Source of the DNA: Ryuthela nishihirai
Lineage: Eukaryota; Arthropoda; Arachnida; Araneae; Heptathelidae
NCBI GenBank assembly: GCA_038380435.1
Contig: JAWZYU010000007.1
Location: forward strand, 27,693,001 to 27,757,000
Direction: 5' to 3'
Length of the DNA stretch: 64,000 nt
Position numbers and translations under genes: made by a program. Under the pieces are notes generated by a model, which worked only from the letters and a program-made list of their open reading frames with translations, did not search any database and had not been told where the DNA came from. Position 1 is the first letter of the stretch, and the number at the start of each line of letters is the position of its first letter. Below, one piece after another: positions 10,110 to 22,653 of this stretch.

Positions 10110-10890
10110 TGGAGGGATGCAATTGGTTCAGTCAATATCGCGTCCCACTCGTCATCTGTAGTTCCCAAATTCGTTTCCCATCTGTTCCAGCGCTGAGATT
10201 TATCTCCGCTAAACCAGAGGCGGGGATGGCTCAGTCGGTAGCGCGCCAGGCTCGTAATCTGCAATTCCCAGGTTCCAGTCCCAGCTGGGTCAGCGTTGAA
10301 ATTTATCTCCGCAAAACTCCCCATACTGCCCACGGTCAGTAGGGGACATCAATGAACTTGGAAAGGCCGCCGTCCGTCGGATGAGATGTTCAGTCGAGTC
10401 CCAGTATGCGAAAGATCCATACCCTGTGCAAGTTAAAGAACACGCTGGAGGCCTTGATGGGAGCTACCATCTGTCTACCAACAGCTGTTCCAGTGGGTTC
10501 CCTCTCCCAACCTTCTCTGAGCCTTCGGGGTTCATGTGACTTGTTCATTTAGACCATTGTGTGCAAAAAAGTGCAGCTCAGAGGAAAAACAATCCAACCC
10601 AATCTGCTAAACCGTCACCTTGCCCTTAGTCAGAAAGATGACACTAATGGGCTTGGAAAGGCTTCCGTCCATCGGATAGGACGTTAAGCCGTGTCCCCGT
10701 GTGCGGAAGATCCATACTCTGTGCACGTTAAGGAACACGCTGGATGGCTTTGACGGGAGACTATGATCTGTCTCCTAACTGCTACCCAGTGGATCCCCTT
10801 CCCCCAACCTTCTCTGATCCCTTTGGGTCTTTGTGATCTGGCCATTTAGCCCATTGGCTGGAAACAAATGCGCTGAGAGGAAAACTCTTT
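10110..10890 (+). mobile_element. Old SINE-A interrupted by a younger SINE-A
   Basis: The 5' part lies at 10110-10215 and the 3' part resumes at about 10605, running to the altered tail near 10890. The copy is clearly more diverged than the one inside it. Its 3' part takes part in the inverted duplication with 5026-5318. Confidence 0.85.
10216..10604 (+). mobile_element. SINE-A nested in an older SINE-A
   Basis: The inserted copy is bounded by gctaaacc (10208-10215 and 10605-10612), which falls at the atctccgctaaa position of the older element. It is moderately diverged from the main subfamily. Confidence 0.88.
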
Positions 10891-10982
10891 ACCATGTTAA
10901 AATTGCTTTAAATTCCTGAATGAGGAAGGAGCCATCATCTGCACCTGACATAAAATGAAATTGGATTCAAAATGAAAGAAGA

Positions 10983-11753
10983 AATCAATATAAAAGTATC
11001 GGATCCTCTAACTTGGCTTTCCCATTGGCGGTCCATAAAAAGCCTCTAATAGTATTTTAGATCTCTGAATAATCAAGATACAAATGGTTTTAAGAGTACA
11101 TACGCAAATGACTCATGACTTCCGAGTAGCAATGATCCATCAGCAAGATCTATGTTTATGACGTGTATGAATAATTGTTCGATGTATCTCAGAAGGCGGA
11201 TCGATCTTCTTCTGGGAAATGTTCCACTACTTGTCAGAATTGATTATTATAATGATTTTCAAATCGCATGAAGGGGGATTCTTGGACTTAGAGGAGATCG
11301 CATTATATGTTGCCTAGAGAAGGTTGTCAAGCATATTACTGGCGATAATTTTCATGATATGCAAAATATACTCCACAAGTCTGCTAACCAAGAATTCGGA
11401 GTAATGCAAGCTTAATTTTGGGAAACTTAATAAGGCAACTCATGAGGCATTTGTCTATGACATTGATTTATTCATAACACAGAAAAGTTGCTGATATTCT
11501 GGACTTTCAGGAAAATAGTATTTTTCTGTGTATGTAATATTTCACGTAGAAATATGAGTGAGAAATTCAATATTTTTTCATTTAGAAAAGCTATTTTGAC
11601 TCTTTCAAGTATTGAATATCAAACCTCATTTTTTTCCTGAGAAAGGGAAATGTGTCCGTCCTGTCATCAATATAAAAACGAAATATGTTAAAAGCGCTCT
11701 CAGGTGTATCCTTGTCTTTTCATAAAACACATGCCTGATGGGAGCAGTCAAGC
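10983..11753. other. Unassigned AT-rich sequence
   Basis: No recognisable coding region, TIR or tandem repeat. Confidence 0.4.
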
Positions 11754-11763
11754 ACGTTACCCA

Positions 11764-12145
11764 GGGGCTGGGGTGGCTCAGTCGGTAGTGTGCCAGGCTC
11801 GTAATCTGTAGTTCCCAGGTTCGAGTCCCAGCTGGGTCAGCGTTGAGATTTATCTCCGCAAATTCCCCGCCCTGCCCACGGTCAGTAGGGGACACCGATG
11901 GTGCTTGGAAAGACCGCCGTCGTCGGATGGGACGTTAAACCATGGCCCCGTGTGCGGGAGAGTCATACCCTGTGCACGTTAAAGAACACGCTGGATGGCC
12001 TTGACGGGAGCCTACCATCTATCTCCCAACAGCTGTTCCAGTGGGTCCCCTCTCCCAACCTTCCTTCGGGGTCCATGTGACCTGGCCATTTAGCACATGG
12101 TGTGCAAAAAAGTGCCGCTCAGAAGTAAAACAACCCAACCCAAAT
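11764..12145 (+). mobile_element. SINE-A, full length
   Basis: The target duplication is acgttaccca (11754-11763 and 12146-12155). A few bases of the body near 12062 are deleted. Confidence 0.92.
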
Positions 12146-12247
12146 ACGTTACCCAATAGACCACGAAAGGCTGGTTTTGTAAAGTACCATAAGAATTCAT
12201 GAATATTGTCTCTGCCGATAAGGATGGTGGTTATGAGGGCAGGTTTG

Positions 12248-12955
12248 AGTTGGGTTGTTTTACCTCTGAGCGGCACTTTTTTGCACACAGTGGGTTAAAT
12301 GGCCATGTCACAAGGACCCCGAAGGATCAGAGAAGGTTGGGGTAAGGGACCCACTGAACAGCTCTTAGGAGACAGATGGTAGTCTCCCGTTAAGGCTATC
12401 CACGGCTTTACGTCCCATCCCATGAGGGGGGGGGGGGCTCGTAATCTGTAGTTCCCAGGTTCGAGTCCCAGCTGGATCAGCGTTTATATTTATCTCCGAA
12501 AAACTCCCCACCCTGCCCTCAGGTCAGTAGGGATCAGTGATGGGCTTGGAAAGGCCGCCGTCCTTCTGAGAAGACATTAAGCCGTGGCTCTGTGTACGGG
12601 AAAGTCATACCCTGTGCACGTTAAATAGTGTAGGCATGATAAAGAGTGACGGTTGTTGACGGGAGGTTACCATCTATCTCCCAACAGCTGTTCCAACGAG
12701 TCCACTCCCGAACTTTTTCTGAGCCTTCGGGGACCTTTCGATCTGGCCATTTAGTGTGTGAAAAACAAGTGCCGCAAAGAGGTAAATCAACCCAACCCAT
12801 CCCATGAACGACGGTTTTTCCAAGCCCATAGGTATCCCCTACTGACCGAAAGGGATTTTGAGGTTTAGCGGAAATAAATCTCAACACTGGCCCACGTGGG
12901 GCCCACATGGAAACTGCAGGTTAGGAGCCTAGCACGCTTCCAACTAAGCCAAACC
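12248..12955 (-). mobile_element. SINE-A split by another SINE-A
   Basis: The tail and half the body lie at 12248-12425. The rest of the body and the decayed head resume at 12808 and run to about 12955. The break falls in the cgtcccatcc block. Confidence 0.85.
12426..12797 (+). mobile_element. SINE-A nested in opposite orientation
   Basis: The insert is bounded by catcccatga (12416-12425 and 12798-12807). Box A has been replaced by a G-run, so this copy starts just before the anticodon region. Its tail is atcaacccaaccc. Confidence 0.88.
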
Positions 12956-13370
12956 CCACTCCGGGCAGGGTTTCTGGGGGGATGCAAGTGGGCCAAGCCC
13001 CCCCCCCCCGCCTCCCACCTGTGCCTCATCGAGAATGGTAGTAACCAGAACAGAGGCAAAAAAAAAACATATATACTGCATATCACTATTTATTTACCAA
13101 AAAATTTGTTAAAGCCCACTAAAACGGAGGTAAAAAAATTATGCCCCGAACGGCGTTCCGGTAAAATGCTCGACCTTGTTTCATCCACCCCCCCCCCCCA
13201 ACCTTCTCTTTACATTTTTCGAGATCTGTCCCTGCCCTGCTCCTTATCAAATCGAATGAAGTTCTTTGTTTCCTCTTCTAAATTTAATAACCTCTAACGG
13301 CAGTAATTCGACCTGATGGATGGATTGGTAAAAATTCAAACAATATTATTTCTTTAGTACCTCTGATAAA
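12956..13370. other. Unassigned sequence with C-runs
   Basis: Two long C-runs (near 13000 and 13190) and a T/A-rich part. No recognisable element. A plus-strand frame at 12896-13297 starts inside SINE sequence and shows no known domain. Confidence 0.4.
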
Positions 13371-13478
13371 TAAATAATAAAAAATACCTTTTCAATCAGC
13401 TGCTTGCTACAGAGGTCTGTCAGGTTAAAACGCCATACTAAAAGGTCTGTGAGGAAGGCGAAACCTCAGCAGAACCTA
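13371..13478 (-). mobile_element. SINE-B, 3' fragment
   Basis: On the minus strand it has the ctgctgaggtttcgcc, cctctgtagc and aagcagctgattg blocks and a short AT tail. The tRNA head is absent. Confidence 0.65.
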
Positions 13479-13561
13479 TGAGATACAAAACGATTTTTTT
13501 ATTAATCCCTTGAAACAAAAAAGTTGGGTTTCCCCACACCCACCATCGAGGGGTAAGGGGG

Positions 13562-13950
13562 TTGGGTTGGGTTGTTTTACCTCTGAGCGGCACTTTTTTG
13601 CACACCATGGGCTAAATGGCCAGGTCACATGGACCCCGAAGGCTCAGAGAAGGTTGGGGGAGGGGATCCACTGGAACAGCTGTTGGGAGACATGGTAGCC
13701 TCCCGTCAAGGCCATCCAGGGTGTTCTTTAACGTGCACAGGGTATGGCTCTCCCGCACACGGGGCCACGGCGTAGCGTCCCATCCGACGGACGGCGGCCT
13801 TTCCAAGTCCATCGGTGTCCCCTACTGACCGTGGGCAGGGCGGGGAATTTTGCGGAGAAAAATCTCAAAGCTGACCTAGCTGGGACTCGAACCTGGGAAC
13901 TGCAGATTACGAGCCTGGCGCGCTACCTACTGAGCCACCCCCGCCCCATT
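13562..13950 (-). mobile_element. SINE-A, full length
   Basis: The target duplication is ggggtaaggggg (13550-13561 and 13951-13962). Three bases are missing in the gagacagatgg block. Confidence 0.92.
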
Positions 13951-13962
13951 GGGGTAAGGGGG

Positions 13963-14920
13963 AGAATTATTGTTGTCAGGTTAGGATCTAGTGAAGGAGG
14001 GGGTGGCAGAGGCCCATCGCCCCTCCATAAATATAATTTTTCGATTAATCGTACCAAGGGGAATGTTTTCCTCCCAAATTGCCAAAGAGCATATGAGCCA
14101 TTACATTACAGGGCAGTTAGTAGTATCATAAAATACGGATGCAATGATGTAAAAAGAGCATCTTGAACACATTAAAAACGCTCATTAACTTCCCTGCTAT
14201 TCCTTCTTCCGGGAGTTCGAGAAATTGCTCCCTCGCTCCTTTCTCAGCAGGAGAAGCTTAATTCGTGTCCACTCTAGCGTCAAGAATGAATCCGTCGTAA
14301 TAAATACGACTCTATCGCAGATATCCACTCGAGTAAGGGATTCGAGGCAGATGTTCTGATGCGGTGTCTTGCAAGACGATGAAGAGGAGGGATACAGTTT
14401 CACTTCATCGGAATGACAGGAGGGAATCAAGCGGAAGTGGATCGTCTTCTCATTGTCATTGAGATCAAATGCGATCTCGTAAAAAGTAATGTTTTTTTTT
14501 TTCCTTTTTTCTCAGAGTCTGGTCATACAACAAGCGTTTGTGAGTGTCAGAAGCGTAGACATTTACGACCCTAAATAGCATTTGTGAAGGTTTGTCGTGA
14601 ATTCGCTTTGGTCATTAGTTTTGCCTGCTTTTCTAAACGATCCGCTGCTGCATTCTCTTCGAGGAAGAGACCGAGTAATATTACTGCTGCTGGAGTAATG
14701 ATATGCTCGTGCTTCAAACGCATTTTACTTTAATCTAAACCGTCTGATATTTCGCAAAACTTATACGATATTCTCAATCATGCGAAAAGAATTTGGAATT
14801 GCCGGGTAGATTGGAGCATCTACTGTATTAACCGGACCTTGATTATTCGAAATGTTTTCTTCATGGTGTTGTGTTCCTGATTTTTCATTTATACGATATT
14901 TACGAAGCGGATGTTTTCAC
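13963..14920. other. Unassigned sequence
   Basis: No protein, tandem repeat or TIR recognised. Confidence 0.4.
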
Positions 14921-14923
14921 GTA

Positions 14924-15002
14924 CACAGTCTTATCAGAATAATGTGACCACCTACCATTCGTATTATTAAGTAGGTGGTCGTATTATTCTGATACGACTG
15001 TG
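14924..15002. mobile_element. 79-bp palindromic MITE, Tc1 type
   Basis: The ends cacagtcttatcagaataat and the reverse complement of attattctgatacgactgtg pair over nearly the whole length. TA flanks both sides (14922-14923 and 15003-15004). It is little more than a snapback of two TIRs. Confidence 0.8.
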
Positions 15003-15241
15003 TATAGTCAGTGGTGTACTGTAAACGGTTTAAATTTTTGAAGATTGATGAGCAAGGGAAAACCGAATCCACGGTTCGTCAAACAGCAGATATATATATA
15101 TAGCTATTAATCAACGAGATATATGGAATTTGTATTAAATTAAAGTATTATATTCTGATCTTATCATATTACCTATGTACTTCTAATAATGTTATGTTAA
15201 TGGGAATCTAACTTTGAATCAATACAACTTCTAAATTAGTA

Positions 15242-15850
15242 CAATCGCTTAAAAAGGCATCCGAACACTATGGTTGATTACAGAATTCAGATAAAATATC
15301 TGGCAACGATTTTTTTTAGAAATTAGTGATCTGACAACCTTCGTGTCACGTGACACGAAGGTTGCCAGATCACTAATTTCTAAAAAATCGTTGCCAGATA
15401 TTTTTTCTAAATTCTGTAATCGACCATAGTGTTCGGATACTTTTTTATATATATAATGCGTATATATATATAATGCAATGAATATGGAGCGTGTGCAGTT
15501 ACCGTTCACAGCAAACTGGAGCGGTTGCGGTTAATGTTCACAGCACATTGGATCGTGTGAGCTCAAAAAGACCTGGATCGTGTGGGCTCATTCACGGAAA
15601 TATTGAGCGTGTGCAGTTACCGTTCACAGCAAACTGGAACGTGTGCAGTAACTGCACACGCTCCAGTTTGCTGTGAACGGTAACTGGAGCGTGTACAGTT
15701 GCTGTACACGCTCCACATATTTTTCCTGAATTCTGTAATCACGTGACACGAAGGTTGCCAGATCACTAATTTCTAAAAAAAATCGCTCCCAGATATTTTT
15801 TCCGAATTCTGTAATCAACCGTAGTGTTCGGATATTTTTTCGAGCGACTG
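15242..15850. mobile_element. Composite Tc1-type MITE without the mariner
   Basis: The left arm (15242-15440) contains a complete palindrome centred on cgtgtcacgtgacacg. An AT-rich spacer, one 118-bp unit plus a partial one, two hairpins, and a right arm ending at gagcgactg follow. TA flanks the ends (15240-15241 and 15851-15852). The spacer tatatataatgcaatgaat is the unfilled counterpart of the site taken by the mariner at 1132-3160. Confidence 0.82.
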
Positions 15851-15852
15851 TA

Positions 15853-16654
15853 CTCTAAGTGTTCATAGTGGCAGCATTTTAGCAATGAAATAGACTTAAC
15901 CATTTTTCAGTTTAGACTCATCATTCAAATACGCTAGTGTCAGCACCTTGTTACCTGAGAGAGAGATTTGTTTCCAGCAGAGCAATGTGTGCGTAAATAA
16001 CAGACTTACTGAAATTGGCCATTAACCCGTAGGAACTCAACTAATACAGCTGAGAGCGGCTCGCTCTTCCTCTAATCGCTTCTACCAACATCCTAATGCG
16101 TTGGTTTCGTTGATGGGAAGAGTTCCACGTTACCTCTCCGCATCACTTGATAATGACTCAGCCTCAACACTCCTCCAATAGTAATGACCTTTGGCTAACA
16201 ACGTTAACGAACTTAAGACAATTGCACCCAAAGGTTTGTTTAAATGATTTAGGTAATGAAATTAATTTGAGAATGTTATTCCATTTCTTTTTATTTCTTC
16301 TTTTTTTTTTAAGAAGATTAGATACTTAAAGTTATAAAGTGTTTGCTTTTCTTTCTTTCTGTTTTTTTTTTTCTGTAATAGTTAATTTTTTTTTTCTTCC
16401 ACAAATGCTGGTGGAAGAACTGATTAGGTTTGCTGTTTAATAGGATTACTAGGTCATTATAACTATCCTCGTTAAATTCGTCCGCTTGGCGTTTTCTTTA
16501 GTTTTATCATGCAATGCGACTGATGCGTAGATCCGTTAAAGACTACGAAAAGTAAGGGAAAAAAAGTCAATATATACAGGTAGTTCCCGGTCAGGGTCAA
16601 ATCGGGAGGGCGGAGAGGAGTTGCAAAAGGGTCATGCCCCCCCCCCCCACCCCC
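15853..16654. other. Unassigned sequence, T-rich at the end
   Basis: Nothing recognised. Poly(T) and C-runs occur from about 16290 to 16655. Confidence 0.4.
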
Positions 16655-16665
16655 CACTAAAAATG

Positions 16666-17056
16666 GGGCGGGGTGGCTCAATCGGAAGCGCGCCAGGCTC
16701 GTAATCTGCAGTTCCCAGGTTCGAGTCCCAGCTGGGTCAGCGTCGAGATTTATCTCCGCAAAATTCCCCGCCCTGCCCACGGTCAGTAGGGGACACCGAT
16801 GGGCTTGGAAAGGCCGCCGTCCGTCGGATGGGACGTTAAGCCGTGGCCCCGTGTGCGGGAGAGAGCCATACCCTGTGCACGTTAAAGAACACGCTGGATG
16901 GCCTTGACGGGAGGCTACCATCTGTCTCCCAACAGCTGTTCCAGTGGGTCCCCTCCCCCAACCTTCTCTGAGCCTTCGGGATCCATGTAACCTGGCCATT
17001 TAGCCCATGGTGTGCAAAAAAAGTGCCGCTCAGAGGTAAAACAACCTAACCCAACC
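16666..17056 (+). mobile_element. SINE-A, full length
   Basis: The target duplication is cactaaaaatg (16655-16665 and 17057-17067). The tail is aacctaacccaaccc. Confidence 0.93.
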
Positions 17057-17067
17057 CACTAAAAATG

Positions 17068-17555
17068 CTAATAATGAGGCAAAAATGATTAAACCCATGT
17101 ATATTTAATCAATTTAATCAACAGTAAATACGTAGGTTACCTGTTGATAAAGAAGTCGTTAAATCAATAAATAATTATTTACGTATATTTCTTGAATTTT
17201 TGAAGAAATTTTTTAAAGACTTCTAAAATGGAGGAAGAAATGTTATACTACAATAGAATTCCAGTCTTCTACCCCCTCCCCTTACTTTTTTCCCAGTTCG
17301 ATTGAATATATTTTTTAGGTTTTCGGACTCGAATATTCATTTGAAATTAAGCGGACTTGTCACTTTCTCGACCGTTGGAAACTTTTGAAAGATTCGGAAA
17401 TTTTGAAACGTAAGATTTTTTATCAACACGTATCCAAAAGAAATTTTTTTTAATTTATCTCTAAAAGCGAAGAAGTTGAAAGTCCACAGACGGGCAGACG
17501 ACAAGGTGAAAACATCAGCTCGTTTCTTTTCTGAAAATGCGCTAAAAAGAATATA
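17068..17555. other. Unassigned AT-rich sequence
   Basis: No recognised feature. Confidence 0.4.
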
Positions 17556-17704
17556 TGTACAGTCGCTCAAAACACGACACACGAAGGTTGTTAGATCACT
17601 AATTTCTAAAAAAATCACTCCCAGATATTTTTGTCTGAATTCTGTAATCAACCGTAGTGTTTGGATATTTTTTCGAGCGACTGTACACGAAGGTTGCCAG
17701 ATCA

Positions 17705-20700
17705 TCATCATCTTCAAGCAGCCATGGGCTACGGAGGTCCAACCAGACCGCGCAGTTTGATTCTCCAAGCATATCTGTCCTGAGCTACATCTGCTGCATC
17801 CGGCCACTGTACATCAATTCTAACAAGGTCATGTTTGACATTGTCTGCCCACCGCATCCTAGGTCTCCCCCTCCTTCTGAGGCCTCTAGGCACACTGTTC
17901 ATAACCCTATTCGCCAATCTATAATTATCCATACGGGCAACATGGGCAAACCAGCGGAGTCTCTCTCTGCACAATATGCTGCTTAAAGGAGGTTGCAGAC
18001 TCCTTTGCCTAACCTCATCATTAGTTACAAAGTTAAACCACCTAATACCCAAGATACTGCGTAAGCATCTAGAATCAAAAGCATCTAGTTTCCTGTTATC
18101 TTGTTTACACAGCGTCCAAGTTTCACTACCATAACTAACAATAGAAAGAACCAAACTCTTATACAGTCTAATTTTAATCTTTAGGTGTATACGCCTATTT
18201 CTCCACACTCTCCATAGATTCTTAAAAGTCCCGGCAGCAATCCCTATTCGTCTGTTAATCTCATACCGCACATCACCAGTATCTGTTACGTAGCTCCCAA
18301 GGTAATTAAACTGTGACACTTGCACAAGACTGCAACCATTCAGATTAACTGAATCACAACCTGCCTGACCAATTTTCATCACTTTAGTTTTCTCTCTGTT
18401 TATAACCAAACCTACTCTACTACCAGTCTCATCAACAGCTCGAATGAAAGAGTTCATCTCATCAACATCATTTGCCAAAAGGGCTAAATCATCAGCATAA
18501 TCTAAATCAGAAATTTTCGTATCTCCAGCCCATTTAAGGCCAAAACCTTTCCCTTGAAGTGAATTTCGCATAACATAATCAACAACCAAACTAAAGAGAA
18601 AAGGAGACAAAATGCACCCTTGTCGAACACCAGAAGTAATGCTAAACCAATTGCTACAAGACTTACCAACTCTCACACATGACTCAGTGTTATTATAGAG
18701 AGCTTTCATTATGTTAATTAACTTGTCTGGTATACCATATGACCTCACAATCAACCACAAATTATGACGATCAACAGAGTCGAAAGCCTTTTTGAAATCA
18801 ACAAAGCTAGCAACCAAAGGTTTCTGAAACTCTAAACATTTCTCAAGAATCTGCCTAAGTGAAAATATCTGATCCACACATCCCCTACCACTTCTGAATC
18901 CACATTGCTCATCACGCAATTGCCTGTCAACCAGATTCTTAATTCTATTAAGCACAATCATGGAAAGAACTTTACCTGGAACGGAGAGTAGGCTGATACC
19001 CCTATAGTTATCACAAGAACTGCGATCACCTTTTTTGAAAATAGGGATAATAATAGCTCTGGTAAAATCCTTAGGAACCATGCCTTTATCATAAAAGATA
19101 TTCAGAATTTCAGTCATCCAAGTGGTAGCCGAAACATTCCCAGCTCTAAGCATTTCCGTAGTAATTTCATCCACCCCTGGGGATTTCTGAAGTTTATGTT
19201 TAGAAACAGCCAAACTAACTTCAGATTGTGTTATAGGGCCAACATTAAAGCCAACAATGCATCTATCATCATTGCAAACAATGGGAGTAGAATTAATCAC
19301 ATTGTTTAGAACATCACTGAAATGCTCAGCTCACCTAGCCATGAAAGAATCCTCACCTTCTATAACCTTACCTTGTTTATCCTTCAATCCTTGTATGCCT
19401 GTCCGTTTTCTACCACACAAAACATTAACTATCTGGTACAGCTCTCTGCTGTTGTGCTGTCTAACTGCTTCCTCAGCTTTGTCAGCCAGGCCATCAAGCC
19501 AAAGATTCTTATCAGTAGCTAACTGATCCTTTACACGTTTATTAAGTTCTTTGTAATGCTTTCTATTAGGACTAGTAGGGTACTGATTAAGGACATTCCT
19601 GCAGTTCCTTCTTTCTGAAATAAGCTCAAGTGCCTTATCACTTAAATAATTCTGTCTCCTCTGCTCCTTTTTCCGTAAAAGAGTACTGTTAGTTTCCAAA
19701 AAAGCCTGTTTAAAATGGCCCCATTCTTCCTCAACTTCAGTATTAAGCAAACCATGACTGTCATAATGACTAAGTAACCTATCATGGTAATCTTTAGTTA
19801 TAACAGGGTCTTTCAGAGCTTCAGTATTAAAGGTAAATTTTTTAACGTTAGCACAACACTTTTTAAGTTTAAGTTGCAAGACACTTTTAACAAGGTAATG
19901 GTCAGATCCAATTTCAGCTCCCCTATATGCCCTGGTATTTCTAACAGAACTAGCCCATTTGCTGTTAATTAATATATAATCAATCATATTCCTATGCAGC
20001 CCATCAGGTGAAACCCATGTGTATTTATGTATGTCGCGGTGTTTGTAATATGTGTTAGTTATTCTGAAAGCATTGAGTTTACTTACATGTAGGAGACGTT
20101 GCCCATTGCCATTGCAGCTACCAATACCAAAAGGGCCTATTATTCCTCCCCAAAGGTCAGAGTCGGTACCAACTTTGGCATTGAAGTCACCAAGAACAAG
20201 GGTAATATCTCCTTTCTTGACAGAATTCAAAATATCCTGAAGTTGTCCGTAAAACCTATCCTTCTCATCCTCATCAGAATCCTCAGTGGGGGCATAACAG
20301 CAGGTAACATTCAAGTCTTTAATGCTTGTCTGAAATTTTGCTGTAAGAAATCTTTCATTAATGCACTCATATCCTAGAAGAGCATCACTAGCATGTCTGC
20401 TGAGCAGCAGACCCACGCCTTGGTGATGCTTTCCATCCTCCCTCCCTGTAAAGAGAAATTTAAAGTTATTTTTAAGTATCTCACCTTTACCTGTCCATCT
20501 GGTCTCTTGCAAGCCTAGAATATCTAGGTTATAGCGCTGGAATTTCTGCATGAGGACATCAAGAGAATAATCTCTATGTAATGTCCTCACGTTCCACGTT
20601 CCTGCAGAGAGAAAATGATTAGTAGGATTTTTAAAGAAATTAGGTTTATTGAGATTGGTAGGGCCAACAATATCAAACAGCCCCCTGATCGCAGGCATGG

Positions 20701-21357
20701 GGCAAAGACCTGTTCCTCCTCCGCTAAAGGCTTAAGTCACCGATGCTGGTAGGAACTTAAGGCACCACCTTTTCAAGTGGACTTTTTCAAGAGCCATATG
20801 GCCTGCCTGAGACACATTACTCCAGTTTAGGCTTGACGATGCCCAACTTGCTAAGTAAGGTTCAGGTACCTGCGATGGCCTCTGATTAGGATTATCCACC
20901 AGCTGATATAAGGTATCCCATGCCTCTGTTCACTTACAGCTGGCAACCCAGAAGCAAACAGAAAACACAGCAGCAGACTCTCCCTCAACAGAGGCCCACC
21001 AGTGCAGCAAGTCCAGGATCCATAATCAAGCTCAAATCCATAAACAAGTCCAGTCTAGTAGGTATAAATGGTCAGCACCAGGACCTTGTGAAGTTGACCA
21101 CTCCTCAGCAGGGTTGAAAAAAAAAAGAAAAAAGTGGCCATAGATGACCAGACCAGTAGGCCATACTGAACTAGAAGCCCTCCCCTTCCGTTCCCTTCCA
21201 AAAGAGAATATCTCTTTTGAAAGGTACTAACGGCCTGCACCACGAGAAGGCGGGGTCGGACATTAAGTGCTAGAACTGGCCGGTTCTGTGCATCATCACT
21301 AGGGATTGGTACACAGCTCTCCTTCCAGTTTACGCCTAGCTACCATTTACAGGCCAC
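17705..21357 (-). mobile_element. Full-length RTE-like LINE
   Basis: The element is flanked by the 8-bp duplication ccagatca (17697-17704 and 21358-21365). On the minus strand it has a 5' leader of about 660 bp, one long frame for endonuclease and reverse transcriptase, a 3' UTR of only about 20 bases, and a short GAT-type tail. A short 3' UTR with a simple-repeat tail in place of poly(A), and an endonuclease-RT layout without a separate gag frame, fit the RTE clade. Clade assignment is by eye. Confidence 0.85.
17729..20698 (-). pseudogene. RTE-like endonuclease-reverse transcriptase, one stop
   Basis: The protein would nick target DNA and reverse-transcribe the element's RNA at the nick. 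Translation from the ATG at 20698 gives 455 codons, a TGA at 19331-19333, then 523 more codons in the same frame. In the first part the AP-type endonuclease shows TWNVRTL (34-40), LQETRW (63-68), GDFNA (170-174) and SDH (265-267). In the second part the RT shows DFKKAFD (168-174), GVRQGC (about 224-229) and the catalytic YADD (268-271). The C-terminus has YGSETWTLCK. An in-frame stop lies about 34 bases upstream of the ATG, which supports this start. The TGA is the only visible lesion, so the element looks recent. Confidence 0.9.
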
Positions 21358-21723
21358 CCAGATCACCAATTTCTAAAAAAATCGCTCCCAGATATTTTTT
21401 CTGAATTCTGTAATCAACCGTAGTGTTCGGATATTTTTTCGAGCGACTGTACGAAACAACACGAGTGCGGCGTCGAGTGGAAGTAAAAAAAATTAGTAAA
21501 TATGAATATTAGTAATTATTTATTAGTAATTTAATGAAATATTAGTAATAAGAATATTGCGTTACATATTTTTAAATTTTGTTTCAATATCTTCATAAAT
21601 GTTTAATCAAACGCAACATCAAATTTGATGTAAATGTGTATGTGTGTGTGATGTCATATCAACTGAACTGAACATCCCATATTCACCAGAGGCGACGTTA
21701 TTTTTCTACATTTTGTTTACAGA

Positions 21724-22113
21724 GTTGTTGTTGGGTTGTTTTACCTCTGAGCGGCACTCTTTTGCATACCATGGGCTAAATGGCCAGGTCACATGGACCC
21801 CGAAGGCTCAGAGAAGGTTGGGGGAGGGGACCCACTGGAACAGCTGTTGGGAGACAGATGGTAGCCTCCCGTCAAGGCCATCCAGCGTGTTCTTTAACGT
21901 GCACAGGGTATGGCTCTCCCGCACACGGGGCCACGGCTTAACGTCCCATCCGACGGACGGCGGCCTTTCCAAGCCCATCGGTGTCCCCTACTGACCGTGG
22001 GCAGGGCGGAGAATTTTGCGGAGATAAATCTCAACGCTGACCCAGCTGGGACTCGAACCTGGGAACTACAGATTACGAGCCTGGCGCGCTACCGATTGAG
22101 CCACCACCGCCCC
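21724..22113 (-). mobile_element. SINE-A, full length
   Basis: The target duplication is tttgtttacaga (21712-21723 and 22114-22125). The upstream flank carries a short motif (cccatattcaccagaggcga) also seen near 3990 and 62550. Confidence 0.93.
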
Positions 22114-22249
22114 TTTGTTTACAGAAAATGCTTATTTAGTTCTAAATAAGACTCCGGTTATTACATTTTTAATTGGCACCGTTTCTCACCCAGCGGATTA
22201 AATGTAAGTTAATAAAGCTAACCAAGGACTCAGAATTAGCTTGGAAAGG

Positions 22250-22641
22250 GTTGGGTTGTTGGGTTGTTGTACCTCTGAGCGGCACTTTTTTGCACACCAT
22301 GGGCTAAATGGCCAGGTCACATGGACCCCGAAGGCTCAGAGAAGGTTGGAGGAGGGGACCCACTGGAACAGCTGTTGGGAGACAGATGGTAGCCTCCCGT
22401 CAAGGCCATCCAGCGTGTTCTTTAACGTGCACAGGGTATGGCTCTCCCGCACACGGGGCCACAGCTTAACGTCCCATCCGACGGACGGCGGCCTTTCCAA
22501 GCCCATCGGTGTCCCCTACTGACCGTGGGCAGGGCGGGGAATTTTGCGGAGATAAATCTCAACGCTGACCCAGCTGGGACTCGAACCTGGGAACTACAGA
22601 TTACGAGCCTGGCGCGCTACCGACTGAGCCACCCCCGCCCC
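22250..22641 (-). mobile_element. SINE-A, full length
   Basis: The target duplication is agcttggaaagg (22238-22249 and 22642-22653). It is close to the consensus of the copies in this window. Confidence 0.93.
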
Positions 22642-22653
22642 AGCTTGGAAAGG

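Larger units (their letters stand above)
17560..21449. mobile_element. Tc1-type MITE pair, second copy split by a LINE
   Basis: A short copy runs from cagtcgctcaa (17560) to gcgactg (17684). It is followed directly by the inner part of a second copy, which breaks at 17704 and resumes at 21358, ending at 21449 (gagcgactg, then TA). The LINE at 17705-21357 is therefore younger than the MITE. Confidence 0.78.

Noticed and set aside
21644..21994. Repeated frames with LGCFTSERHFFAHHGLNGQVTWTPKAQRR
   Set aside because: These frames recur in every SINE-A copy and are chance translations of a non-coding retroposon.
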